NCBI GenBank assembly: GCA_943372645.1
Contig: CALRZN010000027.1
Span: 6,631-70,630 of the forward strand
DNA length: 64,000 nucleotides
Direction of reading: 5' to 3'
Source of the DNA: VBWE01 sp943372645
GTDB taxonomy: Bacteria; Bacteroidota; Bacteroidia; Palsa-965
Shown here one piece after another: positions 33,701 through 41,517 of this stretch (the stretch's first letter is position 1; each line of letters begins with the position of its first letter). A program made the position numbers and the translations under genes. Under the pieces are notes generated by a model. The model was given only the letters and a program-made list of their open reading frames with translations, searched no databases and was not told where the DNA came from.

Positions 33701-33793
33701 TGTGGGCGTTTGCGCATGAATATGGTTTACTGTAATCCACATAAAGAAGACCTGCAATCCAATAATCGCCTTGAAAAATGGTTTTCGTTTCAT
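27728..33793 (-). CDS. 2021-aa T9SS protein: M43 metalloprotease, PKD, propeller-like and beta-helix domains
   Basis: Signal peptide ending IHA-Q near residue 28. Residues about 75-375 form an M43 (pappalysin-type) zinc protease: H259-E-x-x-H263 and H269 in LSHEAGHYLNLRHTF, and Met-turn NDFMSYAD. Then a PKD domain (WFWQFPGGTPST), a long WYFGRRAGVNFSTG region with propeller-like strands (about 465-830), another PKD (VDWDFGDNSTGTGNNP), SprB-like Ig units (GTPPYTYLWSPASGLN), a right-handed beta-helix region (about 1130-1750) with many G/N-rich NNEFQN, GIHFYG turns, and a T9SS type A end (MYPNPASGD, ending KLTVLH). Likely a surface protease/adhesin; proteolytic substrate unknown. Confidence 0.93.
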   Translation of the reverse strand: MKRKPFFKAIIGLQVFFMWITVNHIHAQTPTLTNCYEFIYQQRLAQDSTIYFYTRGLNNALTNIINNPNPTPQSNPTLIIPVVVHIMHGTGEAVGTGRNISYAQILSQINKLNANFANDTTYMGQSGQYAVNTDIQFCLAKIPMGPAGWTNPNEPGVMRYATTPTVLNHIYDNAGTGAQQLLAITHPNSTFFPPANYLNIWTVDNINNNVVLGYAPTPILNAFPLDGIVMDVRVFGDNTVNNNNFNLLTQYDAGTVLSHEAGHYLNLRHTFEGGCVGDNQTNCQTQGDFICDTPPSNATPGSCGPANTCTDALPSYNLLDALDNLNDFMSYADDNCLNTFTFGQGQRMYAYLQNFRSVLVSNTNLAFTGVAGGNSCLPPILLADINSPAIECENASLNVSTNTGPGFSAVSWFWQFPGGTPSTSTLTNPVISYATQGQYTITLTAYDANGDSIADSTTIAISPCGGIQSTQGVWYFGRRAGVNFSTGIAVHDNAAEINNTIISNEAAVSVSDSLGNLIFYSDGDTIWDRNHQPAITNLFGAFSDSKTQIVTIPRPGFPGQFYLFHGPATEDGTNPIYYSTIQVTPNTITAVSLNDTLPRPPQCASVGEPITAVPHCNGRDYWLITSGSNLGSNNFNLFWYQRIFVYLVSPAGVTNPSSLSQLPAIFTTTDGCWYSETKASPDNKKIARAGAFGISYFDFDNQTGIISNEHFVNTGSGAYGCSFSPNNNVLYYSNGINQLCALDLTLTNPPPVVLATSAPNTEFKDMQLGPDSALYITRMNQPSLDMISNPNTLLNPGYIANAVQLNLDSIQIHNLLSIPNMVDGIVPAAAPIDFTWSLASCNSIQFNLSGCWAPMYTVDWDFGDNSTGTGNNPIHVYSPTGTYTVTMILSIDTFSYPPVTQVIQFPTVSNPIITGPAVLCSNQFGPAQYTVTPGYQNYNWSVTGNANIVITNGNTADISVTGNCTIQCIASNGNCNDTATFAVTLYPSPLADAGNNDSTCVNGVLQIGGSPSASGGTPPYTYLWSPASGLNSTTISNPMATVTGTQTYTLTVTDANGCPNVDVINLSLDTSSNLPPIIWGAIPGICDYSSPVSLTGYVSPSGGTFNGTGVTGTLFDPGVSGTGTFPITYTITNTTGCVAVDTTTITVYACCATVNGINTADQDRSSQYGLSFNNNTPTPVAINGTFYIDNNFNITGFFGANHIRMGPDAKIVIRQNCRLTAAASQFKRCDNFMWESIIIEPGGELVMSGCEVYDAKAAVTSLGGAKYTISGTDFFRNYIGLKVEPASGIHPGTIVSSNIVGAVLGYPPYAGVRSRYGIELTLVDSIVIGVPGTLTNENTIRDVEVGIKALTSKFGMVRNRFLAITQPTIYIQPGCCAFNTCNDPAICFAPQVGVAVWAVGGSATIGGVNVATDANRFKDCTNGILIEADAITIIRNNEFQNIESNNPNILSYSIWVRRCRGVFHWITDNSFATSRNGIFYEMNSAMSAFLNNNKFNDFRQNGIFTKQNPNVSFTIQSNQFNTQYTGTPGKYGIRVQNAVIGQNISLAFITGNIIKHVDKGIWLTKAPYSLVTQGNQVEFQAQVPSITSIGIQVQNSEGTLIDANGVLKLGAPPSNDSLLRERLYGISVEYGSFNSNVSNNNLSRVGSGIHFYGTSNYPSSVNCNLLVQNMAGIRMNNSFIGDQGAGISVQNPDGVTHDNLFTYNYTNNGQRTFYRNVSDLPFDWYCRTSTSNSPTTNPPSIHMDPPLTAMNLISAFPSAPQACYYQNPSPQQMQQQELALIALRAYPFDSLTADQLIMADQTAMKQLKDNPSLMSLNTPYDLILMDYYLEQLGESVERTDEVHRLASEGDTLQARIVNDGIVPANCIEASQKTVNTIYLKTWAQGIPYFTPADSALLYMVATENVNNCGTAVYDARVMLDLDVDDFGPDGVHRPVWLNVGNATKGKMYPNPASGDAVYERELKESENGIIEIMDLPGHVLLTKSLTVKTAIPASTLTNGIYLYRVYVNGKLVDAGKLTVLH

Positions 33794-33903
33794 CTGTGTA
33801 GGTTTGGTGTTATTGTATATTATTAAATGAAGAGTTTACCAAGTGGGCCTGGATATTCCGGTAATTGGTTTATTTACATGTAATAGGCATGGGGAATTTG
33901 GTA

Positions 33904-33932
33904 AATATATATCATGAATGAGCGTTTGTCAA
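33904..33932 (-). promoter_or_regulatory. Candidate promoter of the 2021-aa gene
   Basis: On the minus strand TTGACA, 17 bases, TATATT, followed by TACC; this is an exact sigma-70-type arrangement and also contains TATATTTA, close to the Bacteroidota TAnnTTTG -7 box. It lies about 110 bases upstream of the ATG. Confidence 0.4.
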
Positions 33933-34358
33933 GTAGTTGTGAAAATATGTTAATAAAAACTGTTTAAGGTGGCATTAAATACCAGCTAACATGGATAAGT
34001 AAATCGGGGATATCGATTAGGGCGATAACGACTAACTACGCATATTGGATTGACAGCATACGATTTGCGCGTTTGTAATTACGCTCCTGTCCACCAATCC
34101 CCGCGCTTTAGCCTGTGGTCCAGCACGGATTACCACCTGCGCTGAACTACACACAAAATCCGCGCTAACATCATTTTTTACAATTTCGAGCCGGTTTATT
34201 TTTAGACGCGATTACCCTGTCACTGAAAAACATTAAACCGGAAACAGCTGAATACGTTTATTAAGGTGTTGAAGGGGAGGCAGTGGCGCTGCTGATCGTA
34301 TTTTTATTGTGCAGACCGTTTCGGCGTTCCGCAAGTACATAAAGCCGGAGTTCCCGCA
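33933..34358. other. Gene-free stretch
   Basis: 426 bases with no convincing gene, tRNA or repeat. A short rightward open stretch near 34200-34256 (DAITLSLKNIKPETAEYVY, then a stop) may be a remnant of coding sequence or chance. Confidence 0.35.
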
Positions 34359-35969
34359 TCAGCCGCCTGCCAGCAACTCCAGCAGCTTCCGCCGTTTCGG
34401 AAAACGGTTTCGGATATCAGTTACCAGTCCGTCGGCCATTTCGGGATTAATTTCGCGGATGTGACGGATGTAGTTTCCGATGTCTTCATAAGCGCTGTTG
34501 CCGGTGCGTTGCAAACAGTTGTCAATTAAACTGCACAGCAGGGTTTCGGCTTCTTCGCGGAAGTGTTTTTTATGGCGGATGATAAAGCGGTCTTTATCGA
34601 GGTAAAGTCCTTTTTTTGTTTTTGCATACTCCAGGGCTTCGTTTAAGCGGTTGTTTTGTTCGAGCCAGCGGAAATAATGATCGGGGGAGTGCTGTTCTAA
34701 AATGCGTTCCCACGCGGGCAGGTGCTGACCTGTAATTTTGATTAAAGCGGCCAGCGTATTTGTTGTGGGCATCCATTTCAGCAGGTGCGTGCCAATGGAT
34801 TCCATGTTGCTGCCTGCTTCTTTTTCGAGGCGCAGGAACAGCATAATGATGTTTTCGGGCAGGTAAGTAACCTCGTTGTCGTAAACCGGTGTGCGCAGCA
34901 ATTGCAGGGCCTTGTCAGTGCGGCCGGTACGGCAATATAATTCCGCCAGCTTCATCAGCATATCCGTATAACCGGAGAGATGAAGTAATACCTGTTCTTT
35001 TTCCGTGTCGCTGAATGTTTTTTCAAGTACGCGGTATTCATCGCGGATATAAGGAGCGGGCAGAATAGCCAGCCTGCTGAGCAGCCGTGCTTTCGGATCG
35101 ACCTGTTCATCCGGCGCGTACGTCATTTTCTCAAGCGCAGACTTTAACAGCACAAAAGTGGTGTAAGTTGCTTCCGACAGGTTAATCTGCAGTGTTTCTT
35201 TTGCAGCAGCCCGCTCCTGCGCAGGCATGGCTTCCAGCGCATGCCGTGTAAGCGTGAAAAACAGTTCCGGAATTTTCACCCCGATGTCGTTGTAATCATC
35301 GTACAGTAATCCTTCATCCTGTGCATTATTGGTAAGCCGCATCACTTCCTGCGTAAACGAAAATAGTTCCTGCGGAATTATTTTTTCCAGTCCTTCCAGC
35401 GGTTGCAGCAACTTTTCGAGTTGCTGTTCAAAGGCTTCGATGTCGTACAACTTGTCTTCGTTATCAAACAATGCCGTGTTACGGGCGATTGCTTTCTGCA
35501 GCAGGAGCATTGCTGCATTTTTATCGGTAACCGAATTGCCAAGAACCCGCAATTCTTTTTCGGGCATTTTTTCGATGATGAAACGGATGAGTTCCGTTTT
35601 GGTCATTGTATCGAGCACCGCCCGTGCACCCGCATGCAGCTTTGCCCGCGCCACATCAGCATCGTCGGGTTCATTTAGCATCGCATCCAGCAGTACAGCT
35701 ACCGCATGTTTGCAGTTCAATCCAACCGGGCACGAACAGGATATGCCCGGTTTGTGATCATGCCATTCAATTAAAACCCTGTATTTCCGGTTTCCCTCCA
35801 CCACGGCCTGCAACGCCGTTTTGTTATTGTGGTAAGCCACTTCCAGCACCTGCCCGTTATCATAATATTCCTTTCCGCGCTGGTATGTTTTGAGGCCGAA
35901 GGTGTTTTTGAGGGTGGATTCGGTGAGGGAGTTGATGTATTGCGGGAGATTTTTGGCGGCGGGTGGCAT
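34359..35969 (-). CDS. SWIM zinc-finger protein
   Basis: 536 residues, cytoplasmic. The SWIM finger is complete: C78-x-C80, C86-x-H88 in ISCSCPVGLNCKHAVAVLL. SWIM fingers bind DNA or protein and in bacteria often accompany SNF2/SWI2 ATPases; no such ATPase is next to it here. The N-terminal part before the finger (YQRGKEYYDNGQVLEVAY) is the usual SWIM leader. After it come ~430 mainly helical residues of TPR/HEAT-like repeats (LAELYCRTGRTDKALQLL, then YALEYAKTKKGLY-like helices). Single leftward gene. Confidence 0.85.
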   Translation of the reverse strand: MPPAAKNLPQYINSLTESTLKNTFGLKTYQRGKEYYDNGQVLEVAYHNNKTALQAVVEGNRKYRVLIEWHDHKPGISCSCPVGLNCKHAVAVLLDAMLNEPDDADVARAKLHAGARAVLDTMTKTELIRFIIEKMPEKELRVLGNSVTDKNAAMLLLQKAIARNTALFDNEDKLYDIEAFEQQLEKLLQPLEGLEKIIPQELFSFTQEVMRLTNNAQDEGLLYDDYNDIGVKIPELFFTLTRHALEAMPAQERAAAKETLQINLSEATYTTFVLLKSALEKMTYAPDEQVDPKARLLSRLAILPAPYIRDEYRVLEKTFSDTEKEQVLLHLSGYTDMLMKLAELYCRTGRTDKALQLLRTPVYDNEVTYLPENIIMLFLRLEKEAGSNMESIGTHLLKWMPTTNTLAALIKITGQHLPAWERILEQHSPDHYFRWLEQNNRLNEALEYAKTKKGLYLDKDRFIIRHKKHFREEAETLLCSLIDNCLQRTGNSAYEDIGNYIRHIREINPEMADGLVTDIRNRFPKRRKLLELLAGG

Positions 35970-36258
35970 TTATTTTTTGCTTTTGTACACTGCTAAGGTA
36001 GGGAAATGGGGGTGTTTTTTGTGGATTTTGGGGGCTTTGCGTGGGAAACGGACTGCACCCACCACTCGCCCCTTAAAAAATGCCTCAACTGCAGAACCCG
36101 GTACATTCCAAGGATAAAATGTTTCCGGGAGCGGAGGTGTATTGGGGCACAAGGTGGCTGGAATGAATGTACTGGTTGTTGAGGGCGTTTTTTTTGTTGT
36201 GCGGATGTTTTTTTGGTGCTGAGGATGCGCTCGAGGGAGTGCTCATGTGCATATAAAA

Positions 36259-37386
36259 TCATTTGCGATAAAACGGGCAATGCGCAGAAAGATAAATGCC
36301 GATCCATTCGTGTGGCCGGGCTTTGCTGCTTTTAAATTCGGCGGTACGGTAGGTATATGCTGCAGTCAATGTAAAGAAACAACCGAATGTGGCAGAAACA
36401 CCGGCATCAAGTTGCAGGCCAAGGTGATTTACCTGGTTTGACCGGAAGGTATGTGCTGAACTTTTTGTTTGTCCCTGCAGCGCTGCATTATAAAGAATGC
36501 CTTTTGGACGGATGCTTCCGAAAAGGTACAATTCACTGTTACGTATTTTAGCATTGTCATCTCCGCTGGCCTGCGACTGGGGTCCAAACGGGGAGGAGTT
36601 AAAAACAGCCCAGTTTGAACGGATGATACCGAAACGACCGGTAATGGTACTGCCAATTGCTGTAAAATGCCCCACGTTAATATCGCGCGAAAGAAAAACA
36701 TCGTAAAGCACCCAGGGGCTGGACGCATTTCGGATCTTGTTATCCACTGTTATCAGCTTTTTAAACGACACATTATACTGGGCCGTAATTTCGCCACCGT
36801 CTGATATTTGGTTGTGCCATCCCAGCGGATCATACGGGCGGCAGGTGTCGCAGGTGCGTGTAAGTCCGTGTACCCACGTTTGTACATCACGTCCGATCAT
36901 TGATCCGAAACTGCCGATTCCGAATTCGGTTGTCAGTGCATTCTCCCGCAGGTTATCAATACTTGTATGTGTGGTAGTTAACATGGCAATACATGCATAA
37001 GGTCTGTCGTCTGTAATCGGCGTTGTTACTTTCAGATCAACACCCCGCGGCGAAAACGCTGTAAACCCGATACGCATGCTGTGAAAATGGAATGCATTAC
37101 TGTTATGAACCCGGTCAAGCGTAAAAAAGCGGTTGGTTGCGCGTTCCAAGAGGTTTATCCATGATTTTTCAACAAATGCCCCGCTGGCGGTAAAACCGAG
37201 GCCGCCGGTATAGTCACGGTCAAGATTACGCCCCTGTCCGAAAAGACCCATGAAAAAATCTTCGTCAAATAAGATCGAGCCGCCGGTAAAGCACCTTTCT
37301 CCTGTTTTTATGTTTATTGTTTGCTGCGCTGAAACCAGGTTGGCTGAGTTGCATAGCAATATGAAAAGCAGTGATCGTAAAAGCAT
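36259..37386 (-). CDS. LpxR-like lipid A 3'-O-deacylase barrel
   Basis: 375 residues, signal peptide ending VSA-Q. The LpxR/DUF2219 pattern is present: an early Asp-rich strand (RNLDRDYTGGLGFT, where the family has N-D-x-x-YTNG), DDRPYACIAML (family DRPYAGW), GIGSFGSMIGRDVQTWVHGLT (family E/G...Q...H) and LGWHNQISDGGEIT (family GWxxQ). LpxR enzymes are outer-membrane barrels that remove the 3'-acyloxyacyl chains of lipid A. The Asn of YTNG is Gly here, so activity is not certain. It ends 11 bases from the next leftward gene's stop side, sharing a group with the 37397 protease gene. Confidence 0.75.
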   Translation of the reverse strand: MLLRSLLFILLCNSANLVSAQQTINIKTGERCFTGGSILFDEDFFMGLFGQGRNLDRDYTGGLGFTASGAFVEKSWINLLERATNRFFTLDRVHNSNAFHFHSMRIGFTAFSPRGVDLKVTTPITDDRPYACIAMLTTTHTSIDNLRENALTTEFGIGSFGSMIGRDVQTWVHGLTRTCDTCRPYDPLGWHNQISDGGEITAQYNVSFKKLITVDNKIRNASSPWVLYDVFLSRDINVGHFTAIGSTITGRFGIIRSNWAVFNSSPFGPQSQASGDDNAKIRNSELYLFGSIRPKGILYNAALQGQTKSSAHTFRSNQVNHLGLQLDAGVSATFGCFFTLTAAYTYRTAEFKSSKARPHEWIGIYLSAHCPFYRK

Positions 37387-37396
37387 CGTTGTGTTT

Positions 37397-38308
37397 TTAG
37401 AAATGAACCTGTAACTTATTTATAATTGGGCCAATCGGAATCGCATGTGCATACGCCACCTGCTGTATTTCTCCGCCATAATGCAGGGCAATGGCTTCCA
37501 TGTTATTGCTGAACCACACAGATCCGCTGTCGCCTGCTGCGCAGAGGGCGTGGTTTACAGGTTGCCTGGCTGGATCGGTTCCGATCATTATTGTTTTGCG
37601 TAAAGTAAGCGCGATGATAATACCGTAGGTAACCCCGGTTGCAGCACCTGATTTCATTACAGGCGTTCCAATTACAGCCGTTGTAATCCCGTTTACAGGA
37701 CCCGGAAGGCAATTAACCGGTTGCGGATGCAGTGGCCGTCCGCCGATCTCAAAAACGGCAGCATCAAGCCCCCGGTTTCCGTGTGAAAGTTTGCCGATAC
37801 GGTTCTGCTGCTGATCAGCAACCCGCGAAGGCTGAACGATGGAATCACCGGGTTGTCCTACTGTTTTGAAAATACCTTTCGCAGCGAATAACACATGGTG
37901 ATTGGTAAGCCCCATCGGTTTTCCGGTCGCATTATCAAAAACGATTGCGCCGAGTGTTCCCGAAATGTTAAGGCGGGTATTTGAAATAGCAAGTCCCCCG
38001 CATATTGCCGGGGCATACTGGTCAGCTGCAATACATTCCTGTTTTACCGGGTTTGATTCAATTACATCAACACGGATACCTTCGATTTTTGATGGAATAA
38101 GGTGTTTTTTCGGTAGTGTACCGGTTTCATGTTTTCGTGTTACATAAACCAGAATTGCGGGTTCGTTTTTTATCTTTCCTTTCCTGAAACAATAACCGAT
38201 ACCCAGTTCACGTACACCGGGATAACTCATCAGCTTCACGCGATTTCTGCGCAGGACGCGCATCAGTTCCTGCTGTTGTTTTTTTTCAAATAACTGAAGT
38301 GATTCCAT
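37397..38308 (-). CDS. Trypsin-like serine protease without signal peptide (NAL1-like)
   Basis: 303 residues. A full trypsin-type triad can be placed: His in TNHHVLF (H138), Asp in RGLDAAVFEI (D182), Ser in CAAGDSGSVWF (S261). The first 115 residues form a separate N-terminal part (GVRELGIGYCFRKGKIKNEPAILVYVT) as seen in bacterial/plant NAL1-type proteases. No signal peptide or membrane helix is found, so it should be cytoplasmic or exported by another route. It precedes the LpxR-like gene by 10 bases, so the two are probably co-transcribed. Confidence 0.82.
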   Translation of the reverse strand: MESLQLFEKKQQQELMRVLRRNRVKLMSYPGVRELGIGYCFRKGKIKNEPAILVYVTRKHETGTLPKKHLIPSKIEGIRVDVIESNPVKQECIAADQYAPAICGGLAISNTRLNISGTLGAIVFDNATGKPMGLTNHHVLFAAKGIFKTVGQPGDSIVQPSRVADQQQNRIGKLSHGNRGLDAAVFEIGGRPLHPQPVNCLPGPVNGITTAVIGTPVMKSGAATGVTYGIIIALTLRKTIMIGTDPARQPVNHALCAAGDSGSVWFSNNMEAIALHYGGEIQQVAYAHAIPIGPIINKLQVHF

Positions 38309-38389
38309 CCTTGTTTTTTTTGACTGATATTCTTTCGCATTTTCATTATGCCCGCTGGCTTTGCCCGGATTACAAATCAGCCAATTAAT

Positions 38390-39433
38390 TCACAGCTTAC
38401 CGAACGTAGTAACACCGATGCCCCGGTTGTTCAGTTGCTGGCGCAGGTTCATCTCTTCGCTTATGGTGTAGAGTTCCTCGTTCATGCGTTTCCAGAAATA
38501 ATCAATATCAATTCCGTGCAGTTCTTCTTCCTGCGGCCGGAAGTGTTTGTAGAACTGTTTGGGTGTCATGTTTTCACCACCTTCGAGGTACCCAAGATGA
38601 AACATCATTTCGGCGGTAAAGTCGGGTTGCTGATTTTCGAGTGCATTCAGCAGGCAGTTTATGCCTTTCACACTGGCCAGGTCGTATATCACATCAACGA
38701 GGCCGTGCGGCGAACGGATGTTTTTTTCAAGTGCCTTTATTTTTTTCTCCAGCATCCGGGGATACCTCGTTTCCCCGATACGTTTCATGAACCCGTTTTT
38801 CAATCCTTCCACGCCGACCCCGGGAAAATAAACGGGTTGTCCGTTGTCCGGGTGAATAGCACAGTTGGGCAATCCGGGCGTTCGGAACCAGGTAACGGGG
38901 CTACGGATCGGAATTTTGCGGGCATCGTAAATGTATTTCCCCGGAATGCCCCGGTAGGATGCGATGGTTTCAATAAACACATCATAAAAAGCGGGGAACA
39001 TGTAGGGAATATTAAAATGACTGGAAATATGGTCAATCGGAATATCGCCCAGCAGTGTATCGAGCCGGGTGAGCTGGGCCAGCAGTTCGGCCTGCATATC
39101 TTTCGGATCCACTTTTTCAAATGGATAACGGTTTACATCCTTAAACAGCAGTCGGGGATTATCGCCTTTTGCGGTAAGGGAAGAAGCCTGTCCGAGCTGC
39201 GAACTGCCCGAAGTAAGGCTGAAATGCAGCCCGATTTCAAACAGTTCTTCCCCCGCCGCCGCGCGTTGCCTGCGCCAGGCCGCGAGTTTGGTAATGCTAT
39301 CGGTGGAACGGTTGTGCGTAACAAATGCAGTTACCGTATTCACATGGCCTTCCGCAATGGCGCGGCTGATGCCTTTATCGATGAATTCGCTGGCACCGAA
39401 ATCATCGGCGGTGAGGATTAGTTTTCCGGGCAT
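38390..39433 (-). CDS. ChbG/HpnK (YdjC) family carbohydrate deacetylase
   Basis: 347 residues, cytoplasmic. Metal-site motifs are present: TADDFG (8-13), GLHFSLTSG and DHISSHFNIPYMFP. ChbG/HpnK enzymes remove an acetyl group from acetylated sugars (for example chito-oligosaccharides or the acetylglucosaminyl group of hopanoids). The chain is longer than the usual ~250-300 because of an insertion around 180-290 (KKIKALEKNIRSPHGLVD). Substrate unknown. Single leftward gene. Confidence 0.88.
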   Translation of the reverse strand: MPGKLILTADDFGASEFIDKGISRAIAEGHVNTVTAFVTHNRSTDSITKLAAWRRQRAAAGEELFEIGLHFSLTSGSSQLGQASSLTAKGDNPRLLFKDVNRYPFEKVDPKDMQAELLAQLTRLDTLLGDIPIDHISSHFNIPYMFPAFYDVFIETIASYRGIPGKYIYDARKIPIRSPVTWFRTPGLPNCAIHPDNGQPVYFPGVGVEGLKNGFMKRIGETRYPRMLEKKIKALEKNIRSPHGLVDVIYDLASVKGINCLLNALENQQPDFTAEMMFHLGYLEGGENMTPKQFYKHFRPQEEELHGIDIDYFWKRMNEELYTISEEMNLRQQLNNRGIGVTTFGKL

Positions 39434-39618
39434 TGGGATGGGTTGTTTTAATAGTTGTAATATAAAAATGGTTTTTGAGAATCAGTACGTGTTGCTGTTA
39501 TTCAAAAATATTAAAATATGGATAATATACAATCCCTGAATATTTGCAGATCCCTTCACTTTGCAAGAAAAACAGGATGGTTTATATCAAATATTCGCCC
39601 CCAGTGTAGATGTTGGTT

Positions 39619-41007
39619 TTAATCTGCAAACAATTTTGCAAAATCAAAACTTTTGAAATTAATTTTGGTTGTTATTCCTACAGTAACCCGGTTATACCAG
39701 TATCGGTTATCCGTTGTGGCTTTGGGGCCGGGCAATTCGGCAAAAATGCCACCAGAAAAAACGCCTTTCCGGTTAAAGAAACTGGTGTTTAATCCCCAGG
39801 ACCACGTGTTTTTATTATCCCAATCGTTTTTTTCGACAAAGTTGCCGCGGTAGTAGGCTCCGAATCCAATGAATGCGGAATCGAGCTGAAGAAAAATCAT
39901 GGCATCAGCATATACCCTGTACTGGTAGTAACTATGGTACAGATTAGCCTGTTCGCTGACGAGGATTTTTTTGCTTTGTTTATCCGTCCGGTTCGAATCT
40001 GTAAATGTGGTTGTTGATTCCACTTCAAATGTTTCCAGTGAACTGTAGTTATCTGTTAATTCCCGATCCACCCGCACACCGGCAACAAGGCACTTTTTGT
40101 ACGTAGCATCCGGATCAAGAATTTTGTAAACGTTAGCACCAACAAAAAAGGAACCACCTGCAAATGTGCGTTTCTTGTAGCGGTCGTTAAATGCACTGAA
40201 TGACGGGTTAAACAAATAGAAACTCCGGCTGAAACGCTCGCCCCCGAGGTAAATCAGTTTGGAGCAGTTGTTTTTATCACTGAAGTTTTTAATGTTCTTG
40301 TATGTAGTTTCAATCGCCTGCGCAATTCCTTTATTTCTCTCAAGACGATTTTTGCAGGAGTCCATTTGAATGGAAACCTGTAGGTATAAGCGTGATTGTT
40401 CCGTATCATTTGGTTCGCTTTTTATCTTTGCTTTAATTGTGTCAATCAGTATAAGAGCTATAGAATCATTCTCCGTTTTACTAAAACGAATCATTGTTTT
40501 TTGGAGTGTAGTATCTTTCATCTTTTGTGCCATATTACCGATCTCGGTCTGATTCAGTTTTTTATTGCTATTGATCATTTCTTGCCTGTTTTCATTCGTT
40601 TCCCGGCTCATTTTGTAGCTGGCCTGATCACTTCCAAATCGGGGTTTGTTAATCTTCCACCCGATGATACCTGAGAGTTCTGTTGTAGGTACAATATATC
40701 CTTTGGAGAAAAACGCACCAGAGCCGGCACTGTTGGATGTATTCCCTTTGACATTAAAAAATAAACGTTGTGGTTTGGGAATATCAGCAGCATGCCGGTA
40801 AGAGTTAAGATAACGACTGGAGAACAGCCATGGTGTACCATACGTATAGTTGATTTCCAGTTTGGAATCTTTTGTTGTAAAAGCGACGTTACCCACGGGT
40901 AACAATACAGAACTTTCATTGTTCTTGTCGTCTCCTGCTTTTTGTGCTGTTGCTGTAAGGCAGCAAGCCAGGTAAATTATAGTTAAGATATAAAATGGAT
41001 TTTTCAT
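39619..41007 (-). CDS. Outer-membrane barrel with coiled-coil insert
   Basis: 462 residues, signal peptide ending ATA-Q. The mature start (VLLPVGNVAFTTKDSKLEINYTYGTPW) and end (RYWYNRVTVGITTKINFKS) are beta-strand rich and alternate aromatic residues. Between, residues about 125-245 form a charged helical or coiled-coil segment (NRQEMINSNKKLNQTEIGNM through NRLERNKGIAQAIETTYKNI). Family not recognised. The layout resembles the protein at 51312-52730 (helical part plus barrel). The gene at 41020 is directly upstream on the same strand with 12 bases between. Confidence 0.75.
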   Translation of the reverse strand: MKNPFYILTIIYLACCLTATAQKAGDDKNNESSVLLPVGNVAFTTKDSKLEINYTYGTPWLFSSRYLNSYRHAADIPKPQRLFFNVKGNTSNSAGSGAFFSKGYIVPTTELSGIIGWKINKPRFGSDQASYKMSRETNENRQEMINSNKKLNQTEIGNMAQKMKDTTLQKTMIRFSKTENDSIALILIDTIKAKIKSEPNDTEQSRLYLQVSIQMDSCKNRLERNKGIAQAIETTYKNIKNFSDKNNCSKLIYLGGERFSRSFYLFNPSFSAFNDRYKKRTFAGGSFFVGANVYKILDPDATYKKCLVAGVRVDRELTDNYSSLETFEVESTTTFTDSNRTDKQSKKILVSEQANLYHSYYQYRVYADAMIFLQLDSAFIGFGAYYRGNFVEKNDWDNKNTWSWGLNTSFFNRKGVFSGGIFAELPGPKATTDNRYWYNRVTVGITTKINFKSFDFAKLFAD

Positions 41008-41019
41008 GATAGTGGTTAT

Positions 41020-41322
41020 TTAAAAGTTATATGAATTAATGAATCCACCTTTTTTGTTTTTATCCAGATGGCCGGAAACCCCACCGGTAAAGTCGGATGT
41101 CTGAATCGGGCTGCCATCAACCCATACAAATAACTTCCAGGAGTTACCGGGGTGAGCCAGCGGACCACCTTTGCATTCAAAATCAATATCAAGCCGGCCG
41201 GTAATTGTAACCGGCAGGGTGTCGCTTTTTTTTAAAATGTCGGCAAATACAACATGTTCAAATACCAGTTTGGTAATGCTGATTCCCGGATCAGCAACTA
41301 ATTCATAACGTACCAGAGCCAT
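41020..41322 (-). CDS. Small beta-sandwich-like protein, unknown
   Basis: 100 residues, no signal peptide or membrane segment. Sequence is strand-rich (VRYELVADPGISITKLVFEH, then GRLDIDFECKGGP, SWKLFVWVDGSPIQTSDFTGG) with Gly/Asn-rich end. No family recognised. Start of the leftward pair with the barrel gene; the divergent rightward group starts at 41518. Confidence 0.65.
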   Translation of the reverse strand: MALVRYELVADPGISITKLVFEHVVFADILKKSDTLPVTITGRLDIDFECKGGPLAHPGNSWKLFVWVDGSPIQTSDFTGGVSGHLDKNKKGGFINSYNF

Positions 41323-41517
41323 AGTGTGTTGGTTTTAGTTTTTTTTATATTAAGTTTGAATAAAATTTGTAATAAATATGATTGTATTTCAGGTTCAAAT
41401 GTATAGTATCTGTAATTTCAGCCCCTACCTGAAAACCGGTATTTAATCCCCGGAAATCCGGGTGCCATTTAGGAATACCTTGTTTCATATTTGCACCAGA
41501 CACCAACACTGCAAAAC

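Noticed and set aside
34200..34350. Short rightward coding-like stretch
   Set aside because: Only ~20 residues before a stop; could be chance.
38348..39421. 357-aa open frame opposite the ChbG-type gene
   Set aside because: Antisense shadow; sense frame has all family motifs.
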